Shown here: one piece after another, positions 28,744 to 40,000 of the stretch | Layout: every line of letters starts with the position of its first letter | How positions within the stretch are numbered: the first letter of the stretch is position 1 | Source: Adhaeribacter radiodurans | Lineage (GTDB): Bacteria; Bacteroidota; Bacteroidia; Cytophagales; Hymenobacteraceae | Assembly (NCBI RefSeq): GCF_014075995.1 | Contig: NZ_CP055153.1 | Location: forward strand, 4,402,001 to 4,466,000 | Reading direction: 5' to 3' | Length of the DNA: 64,000 bases | Program-made: the position numbers and the translations under genes | Notes under the pieces: generated by a model | What the model was told of the DNA's origin: nothing | Seen by the model: only the letters and a program-made list of their open reading frames with translations | Databases searched by the model: none

Positions 28744-28826
28744 TGCGCGCGGGGAGATTCGAACTCCCACACCCGTAGGGCACCACCCCCTCAAGATGGC
28801 GTGTCTACCAATTTCACCACGTGCGC
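28744..28826 (-). tRNA. tRNA-Leu (anticodon GAG)
   Basis: The 83-base gene folds as a class II tRNA: acceptor GCGCACG against CGCGCGC, D-loop with GGTAGAC, anticodon stem CCATC/GGTGG with loop TTGAGGG (anticodon GAG, reading CUC/CUU), a long variable arm, and T-arm GGGAG-TTCGAAT-CTCCC. The discriminator base is A, as expected for Leu. CCA is not encoded. One A-C mismatch lies at acceptor pair 5:68. Confidence 0.93.
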
Positions 28827-28954
28827 AGTTCTAAATGGAGCACAAATGTACGTATCTTTTGTAAGTCGCACAATACTGCCTTTTATAAAATTACGCTTTG
28901 ACTGGTAACCCCATTTTAGTAAATTTATTCTCTGCCGGGCCAGATACTTAAATT

Positions 28955-28994
28955 TAAACCCGTACCGTTACCTAAAGGTACCAGTACGGGTTTA
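28955..28994 (-). terminator. Hairpin downstream of the small lipoprotein gene
   Basis: TAAACCCGTAC and GTACGGGTTTA are perfect 11-base arms around an 18-base loop. On the minus strand the stem runs into TTTAAATTTAAG. It is positioned to end the lipoprotein transcript. Confidence 0.55.
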
Positions 28995-29063
28995 CAAAAG
29001 TATAGTGTACTTTAGAGCTTAAAATCTAATCCGTAAAAGTTAAAAACTGGTTTTAACTTAAAA

Positions 29064-29279
29064 TTACTGAGCAGAAGCTGAATCTGGAGTAGTGGTAGTA
29101 GCAGCTGAATCAGCGCCCATAGCACCAGTAGTATCAGTAGTCATAGCATCGGTACCTTCTGTAGCAGTACCTTCTGTAGTAGATTCACCTTCTTGTTTAG
29201 TTCCAGAGTTACCGCAAGAAGTAAAAGCGAAAGTTAATGCAGTTAAAGCTACGAAGGCGAATTTTGATAAGTTTTTCAT
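29064..29279 (-). CDS. Small Thr/Ala/Asp-rich lipoprotein
   Basis: The 71-residue product from ATG 29279 starts MKNLSKFAFVALTALTFAFTSC, shown here as a basic start, a hydrophobic run, and a TSC lipobox with Cys about 22. The mature part is low-complexity (TTEGTATEGTDAMTTDTTG), rich in Thr, Ala, Asp and Gly. It resembles many small surface or periplasmic lipoproteins of Bacteroidota, and no function is known. It is divergent from the ECF sigma gene. Confidence 0.8.
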   Translation of the reverse strand: MKNLSKFAFVALTALTFAFTSCGNSGTKQEGESTTEGTATEGTDAMTTDTTGAMGADSAATTTTPDSASAQ

Positions 29280-29373
29280 TGTTGTGGATAATTTAAAAGA
29301 GTTTCGAGTTAATTTCACTTTCATACCGCAAAAGAGAAAAGGTAACCCAATTAAAAAATATTTTTTTCTGGGT

Positions 29374-29381
29374 TACATTTG
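29374..29381 (+). promoter_or_regulatory. TAnnTTTG promoter box upstream of the ECF sigma gene
   Basis: TACATTTG, identical to the box before mpl, lies 31 bases before the ATG at 29412 in the divergent intergenic region. A T-rich tract precedes it. Confidence 0.6.
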
Positions 29382-29411
29382 TAGCCCCGAAAGTATTAAA
29401 GAAAGAGTTTA

Positions 29412-29984
29412 ATGCACAAAGCACTTTATTTTTCGGATGAAGCCATAATTCACGGAATAGTAAATGACGACGAGGAAGCCCTGGCTTACCTGTACCGGAT
29501 TTACTTTCCTATGATTTTACACTTCATTCAGAATAACAACGGCACCGACGACGAAGCAAAAGATATTTACCAGGAAAGCATAATTGTTTTCTACGAAAAG
29601 ATTAAAGCGGGCACTCTGGAACTTAACTGCCAGATTAAAACGTACTTGTATTCAGTTTGTCGGCGGCTCTGGCTTAAAAGGCTGGCCGAAAAAAGTAAAT
29701 ACACCGGCTCTGTTAATGATTCGGATGTTTATTTGAATTTAGTAAGCGAAGCTCCTGTTTTAGAGGAAAACGATCAGAAGTTTACAACCATGGCGCAGGC
29801 TTTAGAACAGTTAGGTGAGCCATGCCGAACGTTACTCGAAGATTATTATTTTCAGGATTTATCGATGCAGCTTATAACCGAAAAATTTGGTTACACCAAC
29901 GCCGATAATGCCAAGAATCAGAAATACAAGTGCCTTATGCGCCTGAAAAAACTATTTTTTAGTTTGTATAAAATGCAGGTTTAA
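29412..29984 (+). CDS. ECF-type RNA polymerase sigma factor
   Basis: The 190-residue sigma-70 family protein has region 2 (LYRIYFPMILHFIQNNNG then DEAKDIYQESIIVFYEKI) and region 4 (LGEPCRTLLEDYYFQDLSM ... LITEKFGYTNADNAKNQKYKCL). The latter is the form common in Bacteroidota ECF proteins. Unlike typical ECF03 sigma factors here, no FecR/SusC genes follow. The next gene is an anti-sigma-like/protease fusion 67 bases downstream. Confidence 0.92.
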   Translation: MHKALYFSDEAIIHGIVNDDEEALAYLYRIYFPMILHFIQNNNGTDDEAKDIYQESIIVFYEKIKAGTLELNCQIKTYLYSVCRRLWLKRLAEKSKYTGSVNDSDVYLNLVSEAPVLEENDQKFTTMAQALEQLGEPCRTLLEDYYFQDLSMQLITEKFGYTNADNAKNQKYKCLMRLKKLFFSLYKMQV

Positions 29985-30051
29985 AAGAAGGCATAAAATT
30001 TAAAGTAAATTAATTATTGGTGATGTTTTCTATTAATCGCCAATTAAAACC

Positions 30052-31173
30052 ATGACAGAAAGAGAAACTTTTGTTTTAATTGAACGTTACCTGGCCGGAG
30101 AACTTACCCGGACAGAGGAGTTCGATTTTGATCAATACCGCAAAAACGATCCGGTTTTTGCTGAACGTTACCGCGATTATCAGGAATTTTATGGGGCCAT
30201 GCAGGTATACAAAACCCGTACGAACCTGAAAAACAAACTGGAAACTATTCATGCGGCCGAATTTACCCCGGCAGAAACGTCACAGCTTACTGCATCGCAA
30301 CCAACGCCGTCTACGTGGCGGGTATTCTGGAAAGAGCATTATGCAACCATGGCGGTAGCTGCATCGGTGGCCATTATTACCGTGTTTGGCAGTTTGCTAA
30401 GCATAGACGCCTGGCGCTCGGTTAAAAAACAACAAAATGCCCGTTACTCAGAATTACGCCGCGAGGTAGATCAAATTAAACGCAGCCAAAAAGCGCTTAT
30501 TCAGGATTTTTCTACTATCCCGCCGGTTCGGAATTCAAAGGCCGATGTACGACCAGCTTCTTTTAGTGGTACTGGTTTTCTGTTAAACGCCGATGGTTAT
30601 TTTGTTACCAGTTACCACGTAATTAAAGACGCCGATTCGGTTTACATTGAAAACAAAAAAGGGCTGCGGTATAAAGTAAAAGAAGTTTATAAAGATAAAC
30701 TGCACGATTTAGCTATTTTAAAAATTGCCGATTCTAATTTTACTTCTTTGGGTTATTTACCTTATGCGTTTAAATCTAGTTCGGCAGATTTAGGCGAAAA
30801 AGTGTATACCTTGGGATTTCCGCGCGAAGATATGGTATACGGCGAAGGTTCTTTAAGCTCCCGCAGCGGTTTTGAAGGCGATACTACCGCCTATCAGATT
30901 TCTATTCCGGTAAACCCAGGTAATAGCGGAGGTCCATTAATCGATAGCCAAGGCAATTTAATTGGAGTAATTAGCGGTAAGCAAATAGGGCAAGAGGGTA
31001 CTGCATTTGCCATTAAATCGGCTTATTTGAAAGAGCTAATTCAGAAAATGCGGAAAGATACGGTAACGGAACCAGTTTACTTATCCAGCAGAAACAACTT
31101 AGCCGGTTTAGCCCGTACGCAACAAATTAAGAAATTACAGGATTACGTGTTTATGGTTAAAATTTATAATTAA
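30052..31173 (+). CDS. Membrane-anchored trypsin-like protease with anti-sigma-like N-terminus
   Basis: The 373-residue protein has three parts. Residues 1-60 (FVLIERYLAGELTRTEEFDF) resemble the cytoplasmic N-terminus of anti-sigma factors, without a zinc motif. Residues about 98-118 are one transmembrane helix. After a coiled-coil linker, residues about 168-345 are a trypsin-like fold with all three catalytic residues: His 189 (SYHVIK), Asp 219 (HDLAIL) and Ser 292 (NPGNSGGP). There is no PDZ domain. Following the ECF sigma gene, it could hold the sigma factor and also act as the periplasmic protease. That link is inference. Confidence 0.85.
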   Translation: MTERETFVLIERYLAGELTRTEEFDFDQYRKNDPVFAERYRDYQEFYGAMQVYKTRTNLKNKLETIHAAEFTPAETSQLTASQPTPSTWRVFWKEHYATMAVAASVAIITVFGSLLSIDAWRSVKKQQNARYSELRREVDQIKRSQKALIQDFSTIPPVRNSKADVRPASFSGTGFLLNADGYFVTSYHVIKDADSVYIENKKGLRYKVKEVYKDKLHDLAILKIADSNFTSLGYLPYAFKSSSADLGEKVYTLGFPREDMVYGEGSLSSRSGFEGDTTAYQISIPVNPGNSGGPLIDSQGNLIGVISGKQIGQEGTAFAIKSAYLKELIQKMRKDTVTEPVYLSSRNNLAGLARTQQIKKLQDYVFMVKIYN

Positions 31174-31197
31174 CACTTTCAAATCCAACACTATCAT

Positions 31198-31235
31198 AAA
31201 AGGCTTCGCGGGTACCCACCCGTGAAGCCTTTTTG
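31198..31235. terminator. Bidirectional terminator between convergent genes
   Basis: AAAGGCTTCGCGGGT pairs with ACCCGTGAAGCCTTT with one mismatch, flanked by A and T tracts. It separates the protease gene from the convergent ceramidase-like gene. Confidence 0.9.
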
Positions 31236-31258
31236 TTTACACATAATCTTCCACTTTG

Positions 31259-32599
31259 CTATTCATTCGTTCGCTGAATAATTAATTTTATCAGCTCAAC
31301 CAGATAAGTACCCGTGTAGGGTCCAAAAAAATTCATGTCGCGGGTTTCGTACTTCTTTAAGCTGAAATATTTTTCGGGAGTTACGTAGCCAATATAACTG
31401 CCGTTAAAACTGGTTACGATTAATTTTTGATTACGAGCGGAGGCAGTGGTTGTAATTTCGGGTAATAATTCTCCGGAGAAATCGCAGGGAGTGCCTATAA
31501 ATGAAATTGGCCCTACTTGCAACAGCGATAATCCCGCCGGGTACTTTCCGAAAACAGTGTAAAAAAGCCAGGGCCGAAAACGCTTCTCTCCTAGCCGCCA
31601 TTGCGGTTTGTTTAAGCTTACCGGAAAATAAGCGCTACGCAAATTTGTCTGAAAAGCCAATGATACATTTTCCTGATCAACCTGAATTTTATCTGCCAAC
31701 CCCATAGCCAAATTCGATACTTTCGTGTATTCATCGCCGGAGGCTTGTGGTCCGTGGCTTCCCACAGCACCTGCTCCAAAAGCAGCTATATCCAATTGCA
31801 TTTGTTTCTCCAGTAACTGAACCAAGGCTCCGGGATACTCCGCCGATAGGCGAAGATCATTAGAAGCAACAGAAGTAGGATGTGCGGCAAAAGTACAGAT
31901 AAGCGCTTTTTCTCCGGAAGTTTTCCGGAAGTGCATTACCCGGATTAAAGTATCTAAATCACCTTTTTGCCCAACTAAACGGTTGTAAACAAATGCCGTT
32001 GCGGGTATTTCCTGGTATCCGATAGCAGTAGGTGCCGCAGTTTTTTCGGCCTGTGTAATGGCTTTTTCTATCGCTTCGGCGGTATTATTTACTAAATTTT
32101 TATTGTATTTACCCGCCATTATTCGTCCGGCGAGCTTTTTACCCCACCCGCCGTAGCTATAGTGCGTGTGGGTGGCCGTTAAATAAGTATTATTTAACGT
32201 ATATCCCTTATTAACAAGAGTTTTCAGTAACTGCTCCGTCACACTCATAGGCATAATTAGCAAGTCAGCCGTTACCCAGGCAGCTTTCTGATTTCCTTTT
32301 TTAAAAACAAAAGCCCGCACCCAAACAGAGTCGTGTACTTGTTCGTACTTTTTGCCTTTTCGTTTGCCATAGCCAGCCATAGCTACCGGATAAGGCGGCG
32401 TAATATTTATTTTAGCCCAGCCTACCTGAACGGTATCATTAGTATTAGAAGTAATTAAGGGTAACTCGACTATCTGCTTTTTGGATTGTTGGTAGTAAGT
32501 TGTGGTTTGATAAGGAGTAGTATCTAAATTTTGGGTAATACAACTTTGGCAGCCTACAAGCAAACCAATTATAAACAGGGTAAGGTATCTCAAAATCAA
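31259..32599 (-). CDS. Neutral/alkaline ceramidase-type lipoprotein
   Basis: The 446-residue protein has a lipoprotein signal ending LLVGC (Cys about 17). It matches the N-terminal catalytic domain of non-lysosomal ceramidases: VGWAKINITPPYPVAMAGYG, the zinc-ligand stretch TATHTHYSYGG, and FAAHPTSV. Sphingolipids are made by many Bacteroidota, so a ceramidase or a related amidase acting in the envelope is plausible. It is shorter than full ceramidases (about 650 residues) and lacks the C-terminal domain, so the substrate is open. Confidence 0.82.
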   Translation of the reverse strand: MILRYLTLFIIGLLVGCQSCITQNLDTTPYQTTTYYQQSKKQIVELPLITSNTNDTVQVGWAKINITPPYPVAMAGYGKRKGKKYEQVHDSVWVRAFVFKKGNQKAAWVTADLLIMPMSVTEQLLKTLVNKGYTLNNTYLTATHTHYSYGGWGKKLAGRIMAGKYNKNLVNNTAEAIEKAITQAEKTAAPTAIGYQEIPATAFVYNRLVGQKGDLDTLIRVMHFRKTSGEKALICTFAAHPTSVASNDLRLSAEYPGALVQLLEKQMQLDIAAFGAGAVGSHGPQASGDEYTKVSNLAMGLADKIQVDQENVSLAFQTNLRSAYFPVSLNKPQWRLGEKRFRPWLFYTVFGKYPAGLSLLQVGPISFIGTPCDFSGELLPEITTTASARNQKLIVTSFNGSYIGYVTPEKYFSLKKYETRDMNFFGPYTGTYLVELIKLIIQRTNE

Positions 32600-32667
32600 G
32601 TAAAAACAACTATTAATTTAAGCGGAAGGCAAAAAGAAAAATCAGCTTTTCAGGAATGAAATACGAA

Positions 32668-33648
32668 CTACAATAGAGCAAAATTAAAATCTTCTTCTTT
32701 AGATAAATGGTTTTTAATTTGTTTTTTACCAGTCTGTGCTTGTTGTTTTACCAGGTAAGTATAGATCATGGTACTGCGTTTATTTTGAAGGCCTAATAAT
32801 TTCTGGATTGTGCCAATATCATTCCCACTCTCTAGCAAATGGGCAGCGTAGCTGTGCCGTAACGAATAACAACAGGCACTTTTGTTTAATTGAGCCTTTT
32901 CTACAGCTTGTTTTATAGCTTTTTGCAATATGCTCTCGTGCAAATGAAAGCGAATTCCTGTATTTGCAGAACGATGCACCGAGCACCGGGCTGCCGGAAA
33001 AAGATATTGCCAAGCCAAGGTTTTTGCTTCGGCAGGATTTTGGGCGCGTACCGTTAATGGAATATCTACTTCGCCAAAGCCAAGTTTTATATCTTCCTGG
33101 TGAATAGCTGCTACTTCCTGAATCTGGAATTGCAATTCTGGTTCTAACGAAGCCGGAAAAAATAAAACCCGGTTATTTAATTTTAACTGCTTCTTTTCTA
33201 CGTCCACATCCCGGACACGCAGCGAAAGTCCTTCCGTAATTTTTAAACCACAACCGTATAACAAACCTGCCACCAACCGGGGTACTCTATCTAAATAAGA
33301 ATATAATACGTCTATTTCTTTTTTAGTAAGTATAGCCGGGATAGAACGGTAATGCTTGAGACGTGAGAAATGGAGTTTAGCCAGTGGTTGGTGTAATACT
33401 TCGTTGTATAAAAATAAAAGTGCACAATGCGCCTGGTTTTGCGTAGAAGCCGACTTTTTACTCTGAAGGGAAAGATAATCGAGAAAGGTTGCTACTTCTT
33501 TCTCCCCCAATATCAGAGGATCTTTTTTCCCGTTAAAAAGAAAGTACCGGAAAATCCAATCGCAGTAAGCGGCCTCGGTGCGGTTACTTAGTTGCTGCGA
33601 CTGCATCGTTTTCCTGGCCTGATCTAAAAGTTGAGAAGCTGTTTCCAT
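32668..33648 (-). CDS. Integron-type tyrosine recombinase with degenerate active site
   Basis: The 326-residue protein from ATG 33648 has an N-terminal SAM-like DNA-binding domain (about 1-100) and a catalytic domain with the integron-integrase stretch KTLAWQYLFPA. The nucleophile Tyr 296 (TMIYTY) and Arg 264 (SLRHSYAAHLL) remain. The first catalytic Arg is Lys 136 (GLKITEG), the His of HxxR is Tyr 261, the third-box His is Leu 287 (LLGLQ), and the GKGxK loop is missing. It is probably not an active recombinase. No attI or cassette array was seen beside it. Confidence 0.85.
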   Translation of the reverse strand: METASQLLDQARKTMQSQQLSNRTEAAYCDWIFRYFLFNGKKDPLILGEKEVATFLDYLSLQSKKSASTQNQAHCALLFLYNEVLHQPLAKLHFSRLKHYRSIPAILTKKEIDVLYSYLDRVPRLVAGLLYGCGLKITEGLSLRVRDVDVEKKQLKLNNRVLFFPASLEPELQFQIQEVAAIHQEDIKLGFGEVDIPLTVRAQNPAEAKTLAWQYLFPAARCSVHRSANTGIRFHLHESILQKAIKQAVEKAQLNKSACCYSLRHSYAAHLLESGNDIGTIQKLLGLQNKRSTMIYTYLVKQQAQTGKKQIKNHLSKEEDFNFALL

Positions 33649-34083
33649 AAGGCACACTCTCTTAAAAAATTTAGTTATCGAACCATTATTCTTGTTAGAA
33701 AAGGAAAGTTAAATAGGAACGTGTTTTTATTTTTTAAGTATAGGCAATTAATACGGGCTAGAAAGCTTATTCAATTTTACTTAATAAGAAACTCATTTCC
33801 AGAGCACTATTTGCAAAATAAACAGAACAATTCAAATTTATGAGGCACTTTTGTTAGCAGGATTTTGTAGTTTATAATTTTAGTAAATTCAAAGGTACGT
33901 GTAAGCTTTGATAGAATTCTAATTTATCAAAGTAGTTGCCTTTACTACTTATTACTTACTCGTTCAGGCTTTCCTGTAGCTAAATACTTCTGCTTCTTTT
34001 TAAATGAAAATGCAGTAAATTTATGACTTTCATGTAATAAAAAAGCCCTGTCACTCAAGGCTTTTTTTATTGAATTAGGCTTT
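33649..34083. other. Intergenic region between the integrase and giant-protein genes
   Basis: This AT-rich stretch, about 430 bases, has no coding frame on either strand that I can support and no attC-like palindrome. It includes the terminator at 34039-34068. Confidence 0.4.
34039..34068 (-). terminator. Terminator of the giant DUF11 protein gene
   Basis: AAAAAAGCC and GGCTTTTTT form a stem around an 11-base loop, with T runs on both strands. It sits 16 bases beyond the stop at 34084. Confidence 0.75.
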
Positions 34084-37000
34084 TTAATTTTTTATCAACT
34101 GAATAGTTGAATGCATATTATTTCCGTTCAAATACAGCACATACATACCCGTTGCTAAATCCTGAATATTCAGCACAATGATATTCTGACCGCTTGTTAC
34201 TGTAATAAGTTGAGTTTTGACTCGTCGGCCTTTCGCATCCATTATTTCAATTGCAGCTGTACCATTAGCAATGGCAGAAAATTGAAGATTTACTTTATCT
34301 TGGGCCGGATTAGGATAGAGTTTGGTTGCAGTTACCGGACTTAATTTAACATCTACGGCAATTATTTTACTAAGCTTACTAACGGCATTAAAATCTACCT
34401 GTTTAAGCCGGTAATAAGCCGTTCCGAACAAAGGACTTTGATCAAAAAATGAATATTCTTTTAACTGGTTAGTAGTTCCTGCTCCTTTCACCTGTCCAAT
34501 GCTGGTAAAAGTTTTACCATCGGAACTGCGCTCTACCACAAAGTAATCGTTATTTTTTTCGGAGGCAGTTGCCCAGGTAAGATATACCTGATTGTTTTGA
34601 TTTTTGGCTTCAAACCGCAACAACTCCACTGGCAGCGGAACTATTACATCAACGCTGCGGAAATCAGCTATATTGTTTGATACCGACGGATTCACCACCA
34701 CTCCAAAGTTATTGTTATCAAACAAATCTACCAGTCCATCCTTATCTGTATCGCGGTAGTAAGTAGTATTATTCGCACTTAAAAAATTGGGATTGGTTGC
34801 TTGCTTTTCTAGCCAGTCGGGCACGTTATCGCCATCCTGAAAATTATTACTATCGCGGTTCAGGTAATATCCCAGGTTAGACGATGCTTCGAAGTCCTGA
34901 GCCCTTTGCAGTAAATTATCCAGCGCTTTCTTATCATGGTTCACATCAAAGGCTTCGTAGTAGTCGCTACTGCCGTCGTTATCTGAATCTAAATCTAAAT
35001 AATCTGGTATGGTATCGCTGTTAACGTAGGCGCCATCAGTATTTATGGGTACCAGGGGCTGACCATTTTCACTACCATCGTAAACACTGGCTATGCCGTC
35101 GTTGTCATCATCTATTTGGTTCGGGGCAATAAAACCAGCCGTTGTTTGGGCTTCTATATTATCCGGAATACCATCATTATCAGAATCCAGATCCAGAAAA
35201 TCCAGGAAAGAATCACCGTCAGTATCAGGCATGGGCAATCTGGAAATACCATTATCCGGACTGGTTTCTGCAAAATCAGGCATCCCATTATTGCCAACAA
35301 TACCCCCGTATCTGCCTAATAATGTATTATAATTACCTGGAGCTACCCCGCGATTAGCCTCTCTGGTGTTAGCAATACCATCGCCATCCATATCTAAATC
35401 CAAGCTGTTAATAATTCCATCCAGATCAATATCAAACCAATCATTAATTTGATCATTATTAATATCGCGGAAAGCACCATATTTTGGATGCAGAAAGGTA
35501 GGATCGTAATAATTAAAATTACCATCACCGTTTTCATCGCCGAAAGGATCAATGCCGCTACCCGAAATAAGATCCGTAATGCCATCGTTGTTGTCATCAA
35601 TATCCACAAAATCACTTACCCCATCGCCGTCCCGATCTTGGGTTATGATTAAGGTGATTGATTTTTCTGTAGTACCGCCGATTGCATCTAAAGTGCGCAC
35701 GGTAATAGGATAAGAGCCCGGACGGATTAAAAAACGATTATTTACTACAATATGCCCATCTGGCATTGTAACACCGTTTGGTAAGGGGCCACTCACTAAA
35801 GTAGTGTTAGTAATTGCGCCGTCATCGTCGGTGAAAGTAGCCAGTATATCGTTGTTTTTATAATCGTAGAAGTTTTTGGCAGTAAAAACAACAGCACTTG
35901 CTTCAGCATCGGGTAGAAAAGTTATAGTTACGGATGGCGTAGATTGACCACCCATGGGATCAGTGGTTTTAACCTGAAAAGTATAAGAGCCGGCAGCTAA
36001 TAAACTTCTATCCGCAACCGTAAATTCGCCGGTAGTCGTGTTAAAAGCTACCCCGGCCGGCAAGGTTCCGGAAGTAATTTCAGCCGCTGCAATAGTCCCA
36101 TCCGGGTCAACAACCGTGGCTAAGCTTTGCCCATTGGTATAAGAATCTACGTTGCGGGCAGCAATGGCCGTATAAACGGCTGGCTGATGAATAAGAACAT
36201 TGTTGAAAACCGTATTTACTGAATTATTGCCAGCAACAGCATCGTACTCAGTAGCGGCCGATTTACTGGATTGTACCGTTAATTGGCCGGCAATAGTAGG
36301 GATAACCGTAAAGGTAATGGTAGTGGATGTAGCCTTAGCCAAGTTTCCAATTTGCCAGATACCGGTAGAAGAATTATAAGAACCAACGGCAGGGTTAGCA
36401 CTAACCAGAGTTAAACCAGCCGGTAACGCATGGGTAACCGCTACGGCAGTAGCATCGTTAGCTCCGTTGTTGGTAGCCGTGATGGTAAAAGTAGCTGGCT
36501 GACCGGTAAAATAAGGAGCATTACTTTGCGAACTGGTTAATGCAATATCTGCTGCCTCCTGCACATTAATTGTTATAGTTGCATCATTGTTAGCCGGTAC
36601 CAGGTCTGTTTGATCTTGCCCGGTTTTAGAAATGGTGATATTTGTACTACCCGTAGCGGAAGGCAAGGTTTCAACTTTAAAAGTAGCGCTTGCCCCAGGA
36701 GCTAAGGTGCCTACATTCCAGTATCCGGTTAGCGGATTATACGTTCCCTGACTAACGGTAATTCCCTGAACATTTACATTCCCACCCGAAGAACGGTTAT
36801 CGTAGTAAATAATTCCAGTTGCTATATCCGGGCCATTATTAGTTATAGTGCCGGTAAAGGTAGTAGGAGTTACCCCGTTATAATAGGGACCAGGAGTTAC
36901 GTTAAAAGATGCCGCTACATCGGCACTGGCTCCAACCGTAATAGTATTCTGCGAACTGTTATTCTCAGTTACTTTATCGTTTTCATTTTGAGCCGTTTTG

Positions 37001-40000
37001 GTAGCGGTAGTAATAAAAGTACCTGATTGGATAGGCTTAGCAACTATAGTAAGGATTTGAGTAGCATTTAGCGCAATGTTTCCTACGGTCCAGATTCCGT
37101 TGGCTGCATCGTAGGTTCCTGATGTGGTGGTAGCGCTCACAAACTGTAAGCCGGCTGGTAACTTGTCGGTGATAGCAACTCCGGAAGCTGGACTTGGACC
37201 TAAATTTTTTGCATTTACGGTATAAGTTACTAGGTTGCCGTTAATGTAGGGCTCTGCCGATACTGTATTCGTAACTTCAATATCAGAAGCCGGATTAACG
37301 TAAATAGACGCAAAATCTTCGTTGTTGCCCGGATTACTATCGAATTGCGTCTCGCCGGTTTTACTTACTAAAAAGGATACTGCCCCAGAACGAATAAGTT
37401 TTCCGGTGAGGGTAATTGTTGCTTCTTGACCCGGTGCTAATGATGGGATATCCCAATAACCTGTAGCACGGTTATACGTTCCGGTAGACGTAGTAGTAAT
37501 TATAGTATTAGTATCGAAGGCACCTGGTCTATTATCGTAGAATTGAACATTTGTGGCCGTATTGGGACCATTGTTGCGCACTTTGGCTGTAAATACGGGG
37601 TAATCACCTAAATAATAAGGTCCGTTACCTACTGATATATCTATCCCAATATCTGCATTAGGACTTACTGTAATAGTTTTGCTATCCGAATCATTACCAG
37701 GAACATTATCGTTCTCAGTAGTAGCCTGAGCGGTTTTGGATGCAAGGGTGACTTGATCACCTACTGTATTTGGTTCTACAGTTAGCACTAAGGTTTGGGT
37801 AACCCCACTACCAATACTTCCAATATCCCAGATACCAGTAGTATTATTGTAGGTACCTACACTAGGAACGGCACTTATAAAAGTTAAACCAGCTGGCAAT
37901 AAATCGGTAACCTGCACCCCAGAAGTAGCACCCGGTCCATTGTTCTTGGCCGTTACCGTAAAAGTTGTTTGTACTTTGTTGTAATAAGGACCAGCTGCCG
38001 GTGTATTGGTTATGGCAATATCGGCTACAGGTTTAGCATTCACGTTTATAGAATTAGACGCGGCATTATTACCTGTTTGACTATCGTAAGTACTTGAATT
38101 AGTTACAGAAGCAGTAGTAGTAATAGTGTTGGTTGTATTCGGAGCCGCTACTAAAGTTAACGTCTGAGAAGCGCCACTCGCTAAGGCACCTACGGTCCAT
38201 ACCCCAGTGGTAGAATTATAAGTACCAACACCCGTAGAGGCAGTATAACTTTTAAAATCAAGTCCAGCTGGTAATTGATCGGTAATAGAAACTGCACTTG
38301 TGGCATTCGGGCCATTGTTCGTAACCGTTATGGTATAAGTAACATCAGTACCTACCACGTATGGGCTGGGAGAAACTGTGTTGGTAACTGCTAAATCGGC
38401 ATTGGCAAGCACGGGAATACTAGCAGTAGCCTGATTATTAGAACTTACATTATCAAATTCCGTAGCGCCATTTTTACTGGCAGTAGTAGAAAGTGTACCC
38501 GTAGTAGTGGGCTTAACGATTAAAGTTAAAGTAGCCTGCGTATTATTTACTAAATTACCAATATCCCAGATTCCTGTGGTTGAATTGTAAGAACCATCGG
38601 AGGGAGTTGCACTTACAAATTGTAATCCTGCGGGTAACTGATCCAGTACGCTCACATTAGTGGCATTACTAAGACCATTGTTTCTGGCGGTAACGGTAAA
38701 AGTAGTATTTACCCCGTTATAATAAGGTCCGGCTGCTACCGTATTGGAGATGGCAATATCAGCCGCTGCATTCGGGTAGATTGTGTTGGACGAGGAATTG
38801 TTTGCCGAAACAGCATCGTACTCTGTTTGAGCAAAAACGGCTGCAGTAGTGGTAATGGACTGGGTAGTATTAGGGGTAGCTCTAATTGTAAGGGTAACTG
38901 TAGCATCTTTTGCGAGGGAACCAATAGACCAATTACCAGTAGTATTATTGTAAGTACCCACCGAAGGAGTAGCGCTAACAAAGGTTAAGCCATTTGGCAG
39001 TAAATCTTTAATGATTACCCCGGAGGCAGCATCCGGACCCGCATTATTAACAGTAACCGTATACGTGGTTGGCTCTCCCCGGTAATAAGGACCGGCTGCT
39101 ACCGCATTCGTAACAACTAAATCAGCATTTGCATTTACGTTAATACTGGCACTTGCCGCATCGTTGGCGGTATTACTATCATATTCACTTTGAGCAGTTT
39201 TTGTAGCTGTGGTTACAATTTCACCAATGGTTTTAGGCTTTACCAGTAAAGTTAAGGTAGCCGTACCGTTATTCGCCAAACTGGTTATAGCCCAGTTACC
39301 GGTGGTGCTGTTATAAGTACCAATACTTGGGGATGCACTTACTAATTCTAAACTAGCCGGTAGTTGATCCAGGATATTAATACCGGTAGCCGTATTTGGA
39401 CCATTGTTTCTGGCGGTAACGGTAAAAGTAGTATTTACCCCGTTATAATACGGAGCGGCAGTTACCGTATTAGTTACGGCCACATCCGCTGGAGCAGCTA
39501 CAGTAATAGTATTGGAAGCTGAATTATTAGATGTTACCTCATCAGGTTCCGTTTGGTTGGTTATTGTGGCTGTAGTAGTAATATTACCAGCGGCATTAGG
39601 AAGAGCTTTTAAAGTTAATGTAGTGCTGGTTCCGTTTGCTAAATTCCCTATAGTCCAAGTGCCATTTGTAGCATTGTAAGAACCACTAGCAGGAGTAGCA
39701 CTCATAAATGTTAAACCTGCTGGAAGTAAATCGGTAATTACCAGACCATTAGCACCGGCCGAACTGTTATTTGTGGCCGTTATAGTATACGTAACTTCCT
39801 TGCCCACATAATATGGGGCGGAACTAACTGTATTTGTAACCGACACATCGACCGGAAGCCTTATAGTAACTTCCTCACCGCTAGAGTTAGTACCATTGTA
39901 ATTGGTGCCAGGTACGTCAGCAGTAGCATTCGCGCCCGTTTCGTAAGTTTTAATATCTCCAGACACAGCATCCATGGTTACTAACCGGGAAAAGGTAGTT

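Noticed and set aside
35093-35652. Several small frames opposite the Asp-rich tract of the giant gene
   Set aside because: They are shadows of the Asp/Asn-rich coding frame, with no independent start or promoter.
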